Shown: in pieces, positions 16,534 to 24,417 of the stretch | Position numbering within the stretch: position 1 is the stretch's first letter | How the letters are laid out: each line of letters starts with the position of its first letter | Source: an uncultured Eubacteriales bacterium | Lineage (GTDB): Bacteria > Bacillota > Clostridia > Christensenellales > CAG-138 | Assembly (NCBI GenBank): GCA_900544965.1 | Contig: UQXE01000010.1 | Coordinates: 1 to 53,967 of the forward strand | Length of the DNA: 53,967 nucleotides | Direction of reading: 5' to 3' | Notes under the pieces: generated by a model | Database searches by the model: none | The model's input: the letters and a program-made list of their open reading frames with translations, nothing else | Told to the model about the DNA's origin: nothing | Made by a program: the position numbers and the translations under genes

Positions 16534-18303
16534 ATGAAGATCAACGGAAATACACATGGGATTAAGCAAACCTTATTGGAACGTATGGAGGGCATGTATG
16601 ATATGCGGTGCGTTCAGAATGAATTTGCCTCTGACGAGCTAATACATGCCATGTCCGAGTACACCGGCCTTATAGAGCGTGAGATCTCCGTATATATTGC
16701 CAGGGATGGACGCATAGCAGACGTTTCGGTTGGAGACGCTCATAAGGTTACGATGCCGTCAATGAGACTTGTAAGAAACGAGGACCGCTTATGCGGCGTT
16801 AGATGTATTCATACCCATCCAAACGGAGATGGACGGCTTTCCGGAGTTGATCTTGGCACGCTAAGAAGCATGAAATTGGACTGCATGGCCGCTATCGGCG
16901 TTCGAAACGGTCTAGCCGCTACAATGTACGCGGCATACGTTGGCGCAATGACAGAGGGTGAACGCAAGGTGCTGATATATGGTCCGCTTAGGCCGTATAA
17001 CCTACCTCACAGGCGGCTTTTGGATGAGATAGCCATTGCGGACGAGCTGTTGAAGAGCTCTACAAAGGATGTTATGCAATCCAGGCCTGAGCGGGCCATT
17101 CTTGTGGGAATAGACAACGGGGAGCCCTATGATACGCTGGAGGAACTAAAAGAGCTTGCATTAACGGCCGGAGCCGATGTTGTGGGGCGTGACGTGCAGC
17201 GCAGGCGGACAATAGATAACGCAACATATATAGGAAGCGGCAAAACCGAGGAGCTTTCGCTGATGTCCAGTGAACTTGAGGCCGACCTGTTCATATTTGA
17301 CGATGAGTTAAATGCAATACAGCTTAGAAACCTTGAAGATGCGCTTGGCGCCAGGGTGATAGACCGTACGTCGCTGATACTGGATATCTTTGCCGCAAGA
17401 GCTACTACACGCGAAGGTAAGCTTCAGGTGGAGCTTGCGCAGCTGAAATACCGGCTGCCCCGTCTGACCGGCAAGGGCGCTTCGCTGTCCAGGCTGGGAG
17501 GTGGGATAGGTACAAGGGGCCCAGGAGAGAAAAAGCTTGAGATCGATCGAAGAAGAATAAGGCGAAGGATATTCGAGCTTGAGGAAGAATTGGTTGAGAT
17601 TAAAAAGCAGCGTGCTCTGAGAAGGGAAAAGAGGGAAAGAAACGCTACTCCGTTGGTGGCGCTGGTAGGTTACACCAATGCGGGCAAGAGCACATTGTTA
17701 AACGCTATGTCAGATGCCGGAGTTATTGCCGAGGACAAGCTGTTTGCCACGTTGGATCCGGTGGTACGGCAGATAGAATTGAGCGATGGCACCAATATCC
17801 TGATTTCAGATACCGTTGGGTTTATTAACAAGCTTCCTCATGATCTTGTCAGCGCGTTTCGGGCCACACTAGAGGAGGTGTCTGGAGCGGATTTAATAAT
17901 ACACGTGATCGATAGTTCATCTTCATATATGGATACTCAGATCAGCGTCGTTGAGGATGTATTATGTACGCTCGGCGCCGCGGACAAGCCGCGCATAAAC
18001 GCATATAATAAGATAGATATTGCAAGCGGTCGCCCTTCGGGCGGCGTGTGCATCAGCGCCCTGAATGGCGACGGGCTAGCGGAGCTTATGCACCAGATAG
18101 AAGGAATAATCAACAACAGCAGGGTCGAGGTCGAGCTTGTTGTGCCTTATTCCCGATATGAGGCCATAGCAATGATTAGGGACGAGGGCGTTATATTGAG
18201 TTCAGAACATGAACAGGAGGGAACCAGGGTGCGCGCACTGCTTCATAAGGATGCCATGTGGAGGATAAAGCGCACGCTCAACGAGGCGGAAAAGGATTCA
18301 TAG
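16534..18303 (+). CDS. hflX: GTPase HflX with N-terminal JAMM-like domain
   Basis: Ribosome-associated GTPase of the Obg-HflX superfamily that splits stalled or stressed ribosomes. At 589 aa it is longer than the usual ~420. Residues ~190-370 are the HflX N-domain (YIGSGKTEEL) with the GGxGxRGPGE region (LGGGIGTRGPGEKKLE). The G domain has GYTNAGKST (~379), DTVGFINKLPHDLV and NKID. The extra ~185 N-terminal residues carry CIHTHPNGDGRLSGVD: His93-x-His95, seven residues, Ser103-x-x-Asp106, exactly the JAMM/MPN+ spacing, with Glu48/Glu50 upstream as candidate catalytic Glu. Start ATG follows GAGGA. Confidence 0.95.
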   Translation: MKINGNTHGIKQTLLERMEGMYDMRCVQNEFASDELIHAMSEYTGLIEREISVYIARDGRIADVSVGDAHKVTMPSMRLVRNEDRLCGVRCIHTHPNGDGRLSGVDLGTLRSMKLDCMAAIGVRNGLAATMYAAYVGAMTEGERKVLIYGPLRPYNLPHRRLLDEIAIADELLKSSTKDVMQSRPERAILVGIDNGEPYDTLEELKELALTAGADVVGRDVQRRRTIDNATYIGSGKTEELSLMSSELEADLFIFDDELNAIQLRNLEDALGARVIDRTSLILDIFAARATTREGKLQVELAQLKYRLPRLTGKGASLSRLGGGIGTRGPGEKKLEIDRRRIRRRIFELEEELVEIKKQRALRREKRERNATPLVALVGYTNAGKSTLLNAMSDAGVIAEDKLFATLDPVVRQIELSDGTNILISDTVGFINKLPHDLVSAFRATLEEVSGADLIIHVIDSSSSYMDTQISVVEDVLCTLGAADKPRINAYNKIDIASGRPSGGVCISALNGDGLAELMHQIEGIINNSRVEVELVVPYSRYEAIAMIRDEGVILSSEHEQEGTRVRALLHKDAMWRIKRTLNEAEKDS

Positions 18304-18351
18304 CAATATGGGAGTTAATCTCAGCAGATAAAATAATTTGTTTATTAGGCA

Positions 18352-18380
18352 TTGACATATCGCTTATAACCTGCTAAAAT
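18352..18380 (+). promoter_or_regulatory. Promoter of tRNA cluster 1
   Basis: TTGACA (18352-18357), 17-nt spacer, TAAAAT (18375-18380), placing the start ~55 nt before the first tRNA. Confidence 0.8.
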
Positions 18381-18443
18381 TATCTACTGTCGGCGGGTGA
18401 AAGATAGATGCTTGCACCGAGTGGAATGCCCATGACGAGATAT

Positions 18444-18520
<77 letters not shown>

Positions 18521-18526
18521 GCTTAT

Positions 18527-18604
18527 GGTGGGTATAGTTCAGATGGTTAGAGCGCCAGATTGTGGCTCTGGAGGTCGTGGGTTCGAATCCCACTACCCAC
18601 CCCA
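18527..18604 (+). tRNA. tRNA-His (GTG)
   Basis: Acceptor GTGGGTA with TACCCAC, plus the extra 5' G (18527) opposite discriminator C, the identity mark of tRNA-His. Anticodon loop TTGTGGC; CCA encoded. Confidence 0.96.
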
Positions 18605-18628
18605 TTAACCTAATGGAGCTAAGCGCAT

Positions 18629-18703
18629 TGGGGTGTCGCCAAGCGGTAAGGCACGGGACTTTGACTCCCGCACTCGTAGGTTCAAATCCTGCCACCCCAG
18701 CCA
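18629..18703 (+). tRNA. tRNA-Gln (TTG)
   Basis: Acceptor TGGGGTG with CACCCCA, anticodon loop CTTTGAC within the CGGGA/TCCCG stem, T-loop GGTTCAAATCC, CCA encoded. Confidence 0.95.
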
Positions 18704-18709
18704 GAATTT

Positions 18710-18785
18710 GACCCGTTAGCTCAGTTGGTAGAGCATTTGACTTTTAATCAAAGGGTCCGGAGTTCGAGCCTCCGACGGGTCACCA
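18710..18785 (+). tRNA. tRNA-Lys (TTT)
   Basis: Acceptor GACCCGT with ACGGGTC, anticodon loop CTTTTAA, T-loop GAGTTCGAGCC, CCA encoded. Its 3' end can form CACCAG-TTTT-CTGGTG with downstream sequence. Intact counterpart to the degenerate tRNA-Lys at 22789. Confidence 0.96.
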
Positions 18786-19367
18786 GTTTTCTGGTGTCGA
18801 CGTAGCTAGTCCTTGATTTATAAGGGTTTATCAAATTTATAAATAAGCAGAAAACAGGAATAAAGGTAATAAAAACGTTACTTCTGAACCGCTGATTACT
18901 ACTTTATAAAAGGTGTCTTCCAGACCCTATTTCATCCGTGAACCGGCTGGCCTAAAATTCGCAGGTTCTGAAGCCATCCTCTGCGCTATCAGTTCAAAAA
19001 TTTATAAAAAATAATACGCTTAAAAAGGAACGATATAAATATCCCACCCCACCACTGTAAAATTGGGTTATGGAGCATAGTAATTTAGCTATATGCAACA
19101 ACCCATAGAAATCCACTCCGCTTGGGCGAATTTTATAGTTAAACCATTGGATTACCTGCAGGGCAAATCTGAGGGAACGCAACATGAAGAGCATAACCGA
19201 ACCGGATTTTGTTCGACCTTATAATTTTTATATGCTAAAAAGCGTAAACCCTTAAAGCCACCGCCAAACTTCGTCAAAACAAGTGCTAATTCGAGCAAAA
19301 TTTGAATTACAATTATATATAGAAAATGATATACTTAATTTGTAGTAACATCAAAACAGGAGGTATT
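18786..19367. other. AT-rich gene-free stretch
   Basis: About 580 nt with many short stop-broken frames and no convincing gene, RNA or strong promoter. TATACT at 19329-19334 could be a -10 for the next gene. It marks the left flank of an island that is visibly richer in A+T than the neighbouring operons. Confidence 0.5.
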
Positions 19368-20721
19368 ATGATGAAAAAGGTCATATCTCTAACGCTGATT
19401 CTGTTGTTCTTAGCCATTGGGCTGATCCCCTTAGCCCATGCCATGGAAAACAGGGTAGATGTCACAAATGATAAGGAATTAATTTATGCGTATCTTAAGG
19501 CCGTTAATGATAAGGATTATGCGGCATACCTTGATATGCTGGGAGGTGAGTTCAAATCCGTAATGGAACCTGTTATCTCATTATTAATTCACGATAAAAT
19601 GGGGGTTGGAGCTATAAAGTCAATAAACCTTAAAACCTTTGAGGTTATGGCCGATCTGTCTTACGGAGTACTCAGAAACCGAGGAGATCCAACCGCAATA
19701 TATGAACGGTACACGCCATAGGCTAAAAAATTATCTGATAAAATGTGAGATGGAAGTTTATCAGGACAATGCTTATTACTTTAATGGCGTTAATTATCTT
19801 AGCATAACTTGCGGAACCATTGACGGCGCTAAAAAGATACTGGATAACAGGCTGCCGCTTCCCGATGTAGTAGCTGAGTACGAGAAGGACAGGACGCTTG
19901 TAAAGGATTACTTCAATATCAGGTTTACAGAGGATCGCGGAGGTTTCTATATATCGGACAGGTTCAGTGAGGAATTTAAGGAAGTAGCTAATTATAGCGG
20001 TACTATGCCTACATCAATTAATGTGTTGCGTGTGACGAAAAATAGGGTTGACAATGTGAATTTCAAACAGTATTGTCGTGTTGTTATGGTTTGCGAAGAA
20101 GGGTATGAGGGCAGGCAGACGGATTATAAAAAGGCGTTTGCAATAGCAATAAAGACTTTTGGTTGGTTTATGATATTAAAGCCACGAGCGGACTTAGGCT
20201 GTCATGTTAGAGATGATAATTACGACCAGATATACAGCCCTGAAACAAGAAGCCCCTCCGATTATCCTACCTGTGACAATGCCATGCTCACTACCTGGAA
20301 TACAATTATGGTTAATTCAGATAGACAGATATTCAAGTCTTTCTATTTACAAGGCAGCGAAAGTACGCTTCAAGATGAGACGCAATATAAAGGTACAATG
20401 TATGAATATGAAGTTTGGAAGTCATTAGTTCCAAATGGAATGAACTATATAAATGTGCTTAAATACTACTATAGCAACTGCAGGGGAACATCAGTCGGAC
20501 AAATAAGAGTTTGTAGCAACCATACTGGTAGTTATACAAATATAACCGCTACAACGCACAAGGTCAACAGCTGTACTACATGTAAGGTTAACATAGTGGA
20601 AAGCCATAGCTTCAGATTGCAGGGGAATAAACAGGTATGTACTAAATGCGGACATTCCGTTATTGTGATGGAAATACAACCGCCCATATTTATGCGAAAC
20701 GCTTTAAGCGTACAAAAATGA
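19368..20721 (+). pseudogene. Frameshifted secreted SpoIID/LytB-domain protein
   Basis: Two overlapping frames read as one interrupted gene. Frame 1 starts at ATG 19368 (AGGAGG upstream) with a signal peptide ending AHA, and stops at 19721. Frame 2 carries the continuation (RLKNYLIKCEMEVYQDNAYY) to 20721, so the reading frame shifts near 19705-19735. The second half looks like a SpoIID/LytB domain: FKQYCRVVMVCEE, AIAIKTFGWFMIL, HVRDDNYDQIYSPET, NYINVLKYYYSNC. SpoIID-family proteins are cell-wall lytic or amidase-activating. The C-terminus has CxxC pairs (SCTTC, VCTKCGH), perhaps a zinc ribbon. A sequencing error cannot be excluded; if so, this is a ~450-aa intact gene. Confidence 0.65.
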
Positions 20722-21509
20722 TTTAAGGGGTGAAAGAAATGAAAAAAACACTGATAGTTATTGTTATGCTATGTATGGTTTTTATTCTGGGCTGTACCAG
20801 CGACGCCATAAATCCCACGGCTGGACCGACAGATAGTCCTACCAGTCCAACTATAAATGCCGCAACCCTGTTGCCGACAGTAAATCTTGGAGGTGAGTTT
20901 ACTCCTACACCAAGCGTTAGATTCTGTGATGAGCCCGACGAATATTTAAGGCTAGAGGGGTTATTACGAAGTCTTGGTTTTGGCGATGATGAAAGGCTGG
21001 AGCTTTATCCCTCCAGACTCAAGAATGGACTGTGGCGCGCATCGTTTTATGATAAGCCGATAGAAACTGCCCGTGTCCTGTTATGCGTAACAGATGAAAT
21101 GGATTATCCAGAAATACAAATCCCTGGAGGAGAATTTCGTGTGGGTCACAATGCGATTAAGGTTAAATTTGCCGATATTAATCCCGAGTATGATTTAGCA
21201 GACAATAAAGACGTGCCATATTATTTGGTTGATAAGGAAGCCACAAAGATGGTATATTCTGATGTAACCATTATTATGCTTAATGGATTTGGTATAACGG
21301 ATTTTTCCTATCCTATACTGACGCCACGCCTGCCGGGTGCGTTAAACAACTATGTGAAATACGACTACGAACGCAAGGTTGAGGGCGAAGAGGAGACATA
21401 CGAAGCGCATAGCCTGTATGAAATATACTACTGTGAAAATGAGATATTATGGATAGAACAGATCAGGGATATAGGTATAAAGGGTACGGATTGGGAATAC
21501 AAAAAATAG
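20601..21509 (+). repeat. Tandem duplication, copy 1
   Basis: From AAGCCATAGCTTCAG at 20601 the sequence recurs 995 nt later (21596). It covers the last ~40 codons of the SpoIID-domain gene, the intergenic region and the lipoprotein gene. The first ~230 nt are nearly identical; the lipoprotein bodies have diverged much more. Confidence 0.9.
20739..21509 (+). CDS. Lipoprotein of unknown function, paralogue 1
   Basis: A 256-aa predicted lipoprotein, starting at ATG 20739 after AAGGGGTG. A short hydrophobic signal ends FILGC (Cys19), followed by a Thr/Pro/Ser linker of ~40 residues. The folded part has no motif I recognise; landmarks are LRSLGFGDDERLELYPSRLK, GLWRASFYDKP, YYLVDKEATKMVYSDVTI and the end GIKGTDWEYKK. 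It shares these with the gene at 21734. It follows the SpoIID-domain gene by only 17 nt and ends at a strong terminator, so the two were probably cotranscribed. Secreted, anchored to the outer face of the membrane. Confidence 0.8.
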   Translation: MKKTLIVIVMLCMVFILGCTSDAINPTAGPTDSPTSPTINAATLLPTVNLGGEFTPTPSVRFCDEPDEYLRLEGLLRSLGFGDDERLELYPSRLKNGLWRASFYDKPIETARVLLCVTDEMDYPEIQIPGGEFRVGHNAIKVKFADINPEYDLADNKDVPYYLVDKEATKMVYSDVTIIMLNGFGITDFSYPILTPRLPGALNNYVKYDYERKVEGEEETYEAHSLYEIYYCENEILWIEQIRDIGIKGTDWEYKK

Positions 21510-21522
21510 GCAGTTGAGTTAG

Positions 21523-21561
21523 AAAGAGCGTTAAGGCTATCTAAATGCTTAACGCTCTTTT
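21523..21561 (+). terminator. Intrinsic terminator after lipoprotein 1
   Basis: AAAGAGCGTTAAG (21523-21535) pairs perfectly with CTTAACGCTCTTT (21548-21560), then TTAATAAAATT. A recognisable but degraded relative follows the second copy (about 22517-22556). Confidence 0.8.
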
Positions 21562-21595
21562 AATAAAATTAACACAATTAAGTATAAAATGATTT

Positions 21596-21716
21596 AAGCC
21601 ATAGCTTCAGATTACAGGAAAATAGTCAAGTCTGTATCAAATGCGGACATTCCGTTATTGTAATGAAAATACAACCGCCCGTATTTATGCGAAACGCTTT
21701 AAGCGTACAAAAATGA
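21596..21716 (+). pseudogene. 3' remnant of the SpoIID-domain gene
   Basis: About 40 codons duplicated from the end of the gene at 19368-20721. They read in frame as HSFRLQENSQVCIKCGHS through FMRNALSVQK and a stop, with no start codon, signal peptide or ribosome binding site. Carried along by the tandem duplication. Confidence 0.85.
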
Positions 21717-21733
21717 TTTAAGGGGTGAAAGAA

Positions 21734-22501
21734 ATGAAAAAAACACTGATAGTTATTGTTATGCTATGTATGGTTTTTATTCTGGGCTGTACAAGCGACG
21801 CCATAAATCCAACTGCTGGACCGACAAGTGTTGTCCCAAACACCAATGAAGCAAGAACAACGCCAGCAGCTACTCCCAAAATTAATCCTGATGATGAACA
21901 GTCGCCAATACCCACTGTAGAGGAAGCATACGCAAAACTGGTACAGTTTTTACGCGATTTTGGTTTTGGAGATGACGGACAGTTTGAACCTCCCCCTTCA
22001 AGATTAAAAAATGGTCTTTGGAGAACATCATTTTATGATACATCAGTAAAGAGGGGACTAGTGATGTTATGTAAAACAGAAGATATGGCGCACCCGGAGA
22101 GTACTATCCCAAGTGGCGGGGAATATCGCTTAGGAACATATGCAGTAAACGTAATATTCGTTGATGTGAATCCGGAATATTATAATCCCGAAAATAATGC
22201 TGACGTTCCATATTATCTAGTCCACACCGAAGAAACAAGTATGTTATATTCAGATGCAACGGTTATCCTTCTTAATGGATTTGGTATAACTAATACATCT
22301 TATCCAGTATTGGCCCCGACTCTGTCGTGGGAATTAAATAACTACATAAAATATGATTATGATCGCATAATAGAAGGCGAAAAGGAAGCTGGCAACCCCC
22401 ATAGTCTATATGAGATATACTATTGTGACGATGAAATAGTTTGGATCGAGCAACTTAGCGATTTAGGAGTAGAAGGTACGGATTGGGAATACAAGAAATA
22501 A
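21734..22501 (+). CDS. Lipoprotein of unknown function, paralogue 2
   Basis: A 255-aa lipoprotein from ATG 21734 after AAGGGGTG. The signal peptide is identical to that of its twin (FILGC at Cys19), and the low-complexity linker is different in sequence. The body aligns throughout: FLRDFGFGDDGQFEPPPSRL, GLWRTSFYDTS, YYLVHTEETSMLYSDATVI, GVEGTDWEYKK. The near-identical 5' region against a diverged body means either selection for change in the exposed part or gene conversion at the 5' end. Function unknown. Confidence 0.8.
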   Translation: MKKTLIVIVMLCMVFILGCTSDAINPTAGPTSVVPNTNEARTTPAATPKINPDDEQSPIPTVEEAYAKLVQFLRDFGFGDDGQFEPPPSRLKNGLWRTSFYDTSVKRGLVMLCKTEDMAHPESTIPSGGEYRLGTYAVNVIFVDVNPEYYNPENNADVPYYLVHTEETSMLYSDATVILLNGFGITNTSYPVLAPTLSWELNNYIKYDYDRIIEGEKEAGNPHSLYEIYYCDDEIVWIEQLSDLGVEGTDWEYKK

Positions 22502-22678
22502 ACCGTTGAACTGCAAAGGGCGTTAGGGCCGCATAACTGCACGTAGCGCGCTTTAATTCTTTATGGCTGAATTTGAAGACCAAAGGAACTATCTATCAAA
22601 GTCATTTGAGTCAAAATCAAGTCACAAATTGTATAAAATTTATTATTGTATGATTTTGATAAAATTATAAGTAAATGC

Positions 22679-22708
22679 TTGACAAAACGGGATTGGCTAT
22701 CTTATAAT
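22679..22708 (+). promoter_or_regulatory. Promoter of tRNA cluster 2
   Basis: TTGACA (22679-22684), 18-nt spacer, TATAAT (22703-22708). Transcription would run through the degenerate tRNA and the four intact tRNAs to the terminator at 23295. Confidence 0.8.
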
Positions 22709-22788
22709 GATTTTTGCTTGGGTTTAACAACGAGCTTTCCGAAAAGGGAATAATCAAGGTTTCAGTTTCGGATAAACCCTTATAACAA

Positions 22789-22860
22789 GGGCCATTAGCT
22801 CAGATGGTAGAGCACTTGTCTCTTACAAAGGGTCCGGAGTTGAGTCTCCGATGGGTCCCA
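22789..22860 (+). pseudogene. Degenerate tRNA-Lys (CTT)
   Basis: Clearly tRNA-derived (CATTAGCTCAGATGGTAGAG, GGTCCGGAGT, CTCCGATGGGTC) but damaged at several points. The acceptor 5' strand is GGGCCAT where GACCCAT would pair with ATGGGTC. The anticodon stem (CTTGT/AAAGG around CTCTTAC) has a G-A mismatch. The T-loop lacks one base (GTTGAG for GTTCGAG), and the discriminator A before CCA is missing. An intact tRNA-Lys(CTT) lies at 23191 in the same operon. Confidence 0.8.
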
Positions 22861-22878
22861 GCGTGCTCTATTGGATTT

Positions 22879-22963
22879 GCGGGCGTGGCGGAATTGGCAG
22901 ACGCGCCGGATTTAGGTTCCGGTGCCGCAGGGCATATGAGTTCGAGTCTCTTCGCCCGCACCA
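22879..22963 (+). tRNA. tRNA-Leu (TAG)
   Basis: Class II tRNA with a long variable arm. Acceptor GCGGGCG with CGCCCGC, anticodon loop TTTAGGT between CCGGA and TCCGG, CCA encoded. Confidence 0.95.
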
Positions 22964-22979
22964 GAACATAAGGTAGTTT

Positions 22980-23055
22980 GCGGGAGTAGCTCATTTGGTA
23001 GAGCGCCGCCTTGCCAAGGCGGAGGTGGCGGGTTCGAGCCCCGTCTCCCGCTCCA
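22980..23055 (+). tRNA. tRNA-Gly (GCC)
   Basis: Acceptor GCGGGAG with CTCCCGC, anticodon loop TTGCCAA between CCGCC and GGCGG, T-loop GGTTCGAGCC, CCA encoded. Confidence 0.96.
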
Positions 23056-23069
23056 TAACAGGATATTTT

Positions 23070-23143
23070 GCGGGTGTAGTGTAATGGTAACACATTAGCC
23101 TTCCAAGCTGAATTAGTGGGTTCGAGTCCCATCACCCGCTCCA
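23070..23143 (+). tRNA. tRNA-Gly (TCC)
   Basis: Acceptor GCGGGTG with CACCCGC, anticodon loop CTTCCAA between TTAGC and GCTGA, short D-loop, CCA encoded. Confidence 0.94.
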
Positions 23144-23190
23144 TTACCTCTCAGTTCAAACGGATTGGAAGTCTGTTAGAACATAAGCAT

Positions 23191-23267
23191 GCCTCCTTAG
23201 CTCAGTTGGCTAGAGCACCTGACTCTTAATCAGGGTGTCCAGGGTTCGAGTCCCTGAGGGGGTACCA
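23191..23267 (+). tRNA. tRNA-Lys (CTT)
   Basis: Acceptor GCCTCCT with AGGGGGT (two wobble pairs), anticodon loop CTCTTAA between CCTGA and TCAGG, T-loop GGTTCGAGTCC, CCA encoded. Functional counterpart of the degenerate copy at 22789. Confidence 0.93.
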
Positions 23268-23294
23268 CGTCGGAGCAAAGTCCGCTTTGCTCAC

Positions 23295-23328
23295 AATCCC
23301 CTAACCGTTCTGCGGTTAGGGGATTTTT
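23295..23328 (+). terminator. Terminator of tRNA cluster 2
   Basis: AATCCCCTAACCG, loop TTCTG, CGGTTAGGGGATT, then a T run. A smaller hairpin, GAGCAAAG-TCCG-CTTTGCTC (23273-23292), precedes it. Confidence 0.88.
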
Positions 23329-23329
23329 C

Positions 23330-23637
23330 ACATCGCTCCCTTGCTCCTCCTCTTCCGCAAAAAGTCACGCTCGCTTCGGCTGCGCCCTTGCAAGCGCGGG
23401 CGCGGCGCCTCCGCTTCGCTACCAACTTTTTGCGGCATGCGCCTTCGGCGCGGGACGCTGAACCGGATGTTTTTTATCGGCGATATACGCAGGAGCAAAG
23501 TCCCGCTTGCTGGGCTATGCCCTTTTTAATTTAATCGTGGGCATAGCGCCTGCGCTTCGCTAGTAACCTTTGCTGGGGTACATCTGCGGGCGTGGAAGCC
23601 CAAGGAGGACATCTGTTTTGTCAACGGTAAGTAAATC
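23330..23637. other. GC-rich structured non-coding stretch
   Basis: About 300 nt with no believable gene but several inverted repeats: CCGCAAAAAGT (23355) with ACTTTTTGCGG (23425), GCGCC-TTCG-GGCGC (23439-23451, a UUCG tetraloop hairpin) and GCTATGCCC (23514) with GGGCATAGC (23539). CCGCTTCGCTA-type and GGAGCAAAGTCC-type words recur at 23272/23492 and 23411/23553. It could be a decayed tandem element or a structured RNA; I see no promoter for it other than read-through. Confidence 0.45.
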
Positions 23638-23681
23638 AAAAGGCAGCCAATCCTTGTATAACAAGGGTATGTCTGCCTTTT
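23638..23681. terminator. Bidirectional terminator at the hut operon end
   Basis: AAAAGGCAG pairs with CTGCCTTTT, with an inner CCTTG/CAAGG stem. A and T runs on both sides allow it to work in both directions. On the minus strand it follows the last gene of the histidine operon by ~95 nt. Confidence 0.7.
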
Positions 23682-23775
23682 ATCAGGTTATGTAAACGAT
23701 CTTACTGTTGCGCGTCATTGTCATAACCAAGCGGACGTACAAATCGGCCGTCCGCAAAACGACTTCTGTGGTATT

Positions 23776-24417
23776 TCACGTTATTTGGCGCAAAACTTCG
23801 TTAAATACCTGTTCGGCAACGCTTATACAGCTATCAAAAGCGGCCTTCCCCCGAATGCGAAGGTCCTCGGCAAAGGCTTTGTCGGTCAGTCCGCCGATAT
23901 TTATCAATACATTAAGCCAGGCGCCCTTTGCGGCCGATTCAAGGTTAGCGGCGCCCGAGCCAAGGTCGCTATAGCAATTAGGATTGATTCTGCCAACCCC
24001 TTCCTTCAATATAAGAAGAGCCTTTTCGCAGTTGAGCAGCAGCCCAAATGGCACCAGGGCAGCGTTTTTCAGCGCTTCCTGCATTGCCGCCTTACGGGCG
24101 GCCTTTTCATCATCATTGGACTTGGGCATTTTAAATACGGCTGTCACTCCGTTAAAGGCGTCGGTATCACGGTCGATTCCATCGGTCATTTCCTTTAACA
24201 GGGGTGCCGAATCGGAAATAATTGTACTCATAACCTCGTCGTGCTCAGCGTACTTGGGTTTTCCAACCGTGAGGCCTGCCGCCATTGAGGCCAACCCGAT
24301 TCCCATAGCCCCCGCCACGGCGGAAGCGGATCCGCCGCCGGGAGCGGGAGCGTTGGATGCTAACAATTCTATAAATTCGCGCACGCTCATGGCTGCGAGC
24401 TGGGTGCTGTTTTCCAT
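23776..24417 (-). CDS. fchA: Cyclodeaminase/methenyl-THF cyclohydrolase (FTCD_C family)
   Basis: Folate enzyme of 213 aa, last gene of the histidine operon. It should act on 5-formimino-THF or 5,10-methenyl-THF made by the neighbouring formiminotransferase, releasing ammonia and returning the one-carbon unit to the folate pool. The family signature NAPAPGGGSASAVAGAMG is near the N-terminus, and the length matches stand-alone FTCD_C proteins. The ATG follows the hutI stop (TAG ATG) with GGGAGA inside hutI. Deaminase and cyclohydrolase roles cannot be told apart from sequence; context favours formimino-THF cyclodeaminase. Confidence 0.88.
   Translation of the reverse strand: MENSTQLAAMSVREFIELLASNAPAPGGGSASAVAGAMGIGLASMAAGLTVGKPKYAEHDEVMSTIISDSAPLLKEMTDGIDRDTDAFNGVTAVFKMPKSNDDEKAARKAAMQEALKNAALVPFGLLLNCEKALLILKEGVGRINPNCYSDLGSGAANLESAAKGAWLNVLINIGGLTDKAFAEDLRIRGKAAFDSCISVAEQVFNEVLRQIT

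Larger units (their letters stand above)
21596..22501 (+). repeat. Tandem duplication, copy 2
   Basis: Second copy of the unit at 20601-21509. The left boundary is sharp; the sequence before AAGCCATAGC differs completely between the copies. The right side fades into similar terminator-like sequence. Confidence 0.9.

Noticed and set aside
22800..23144. Minus-strand frame of 114 codons
   Set aside because: Antisense of the second tRNA cluster, same artefact as above.
23235..23534. Plus-strand frame of 99 codons
   Set aside because: Begins inside tRNA-Lys and runs through the terminator and inverted repeats; composition is not protein-like.
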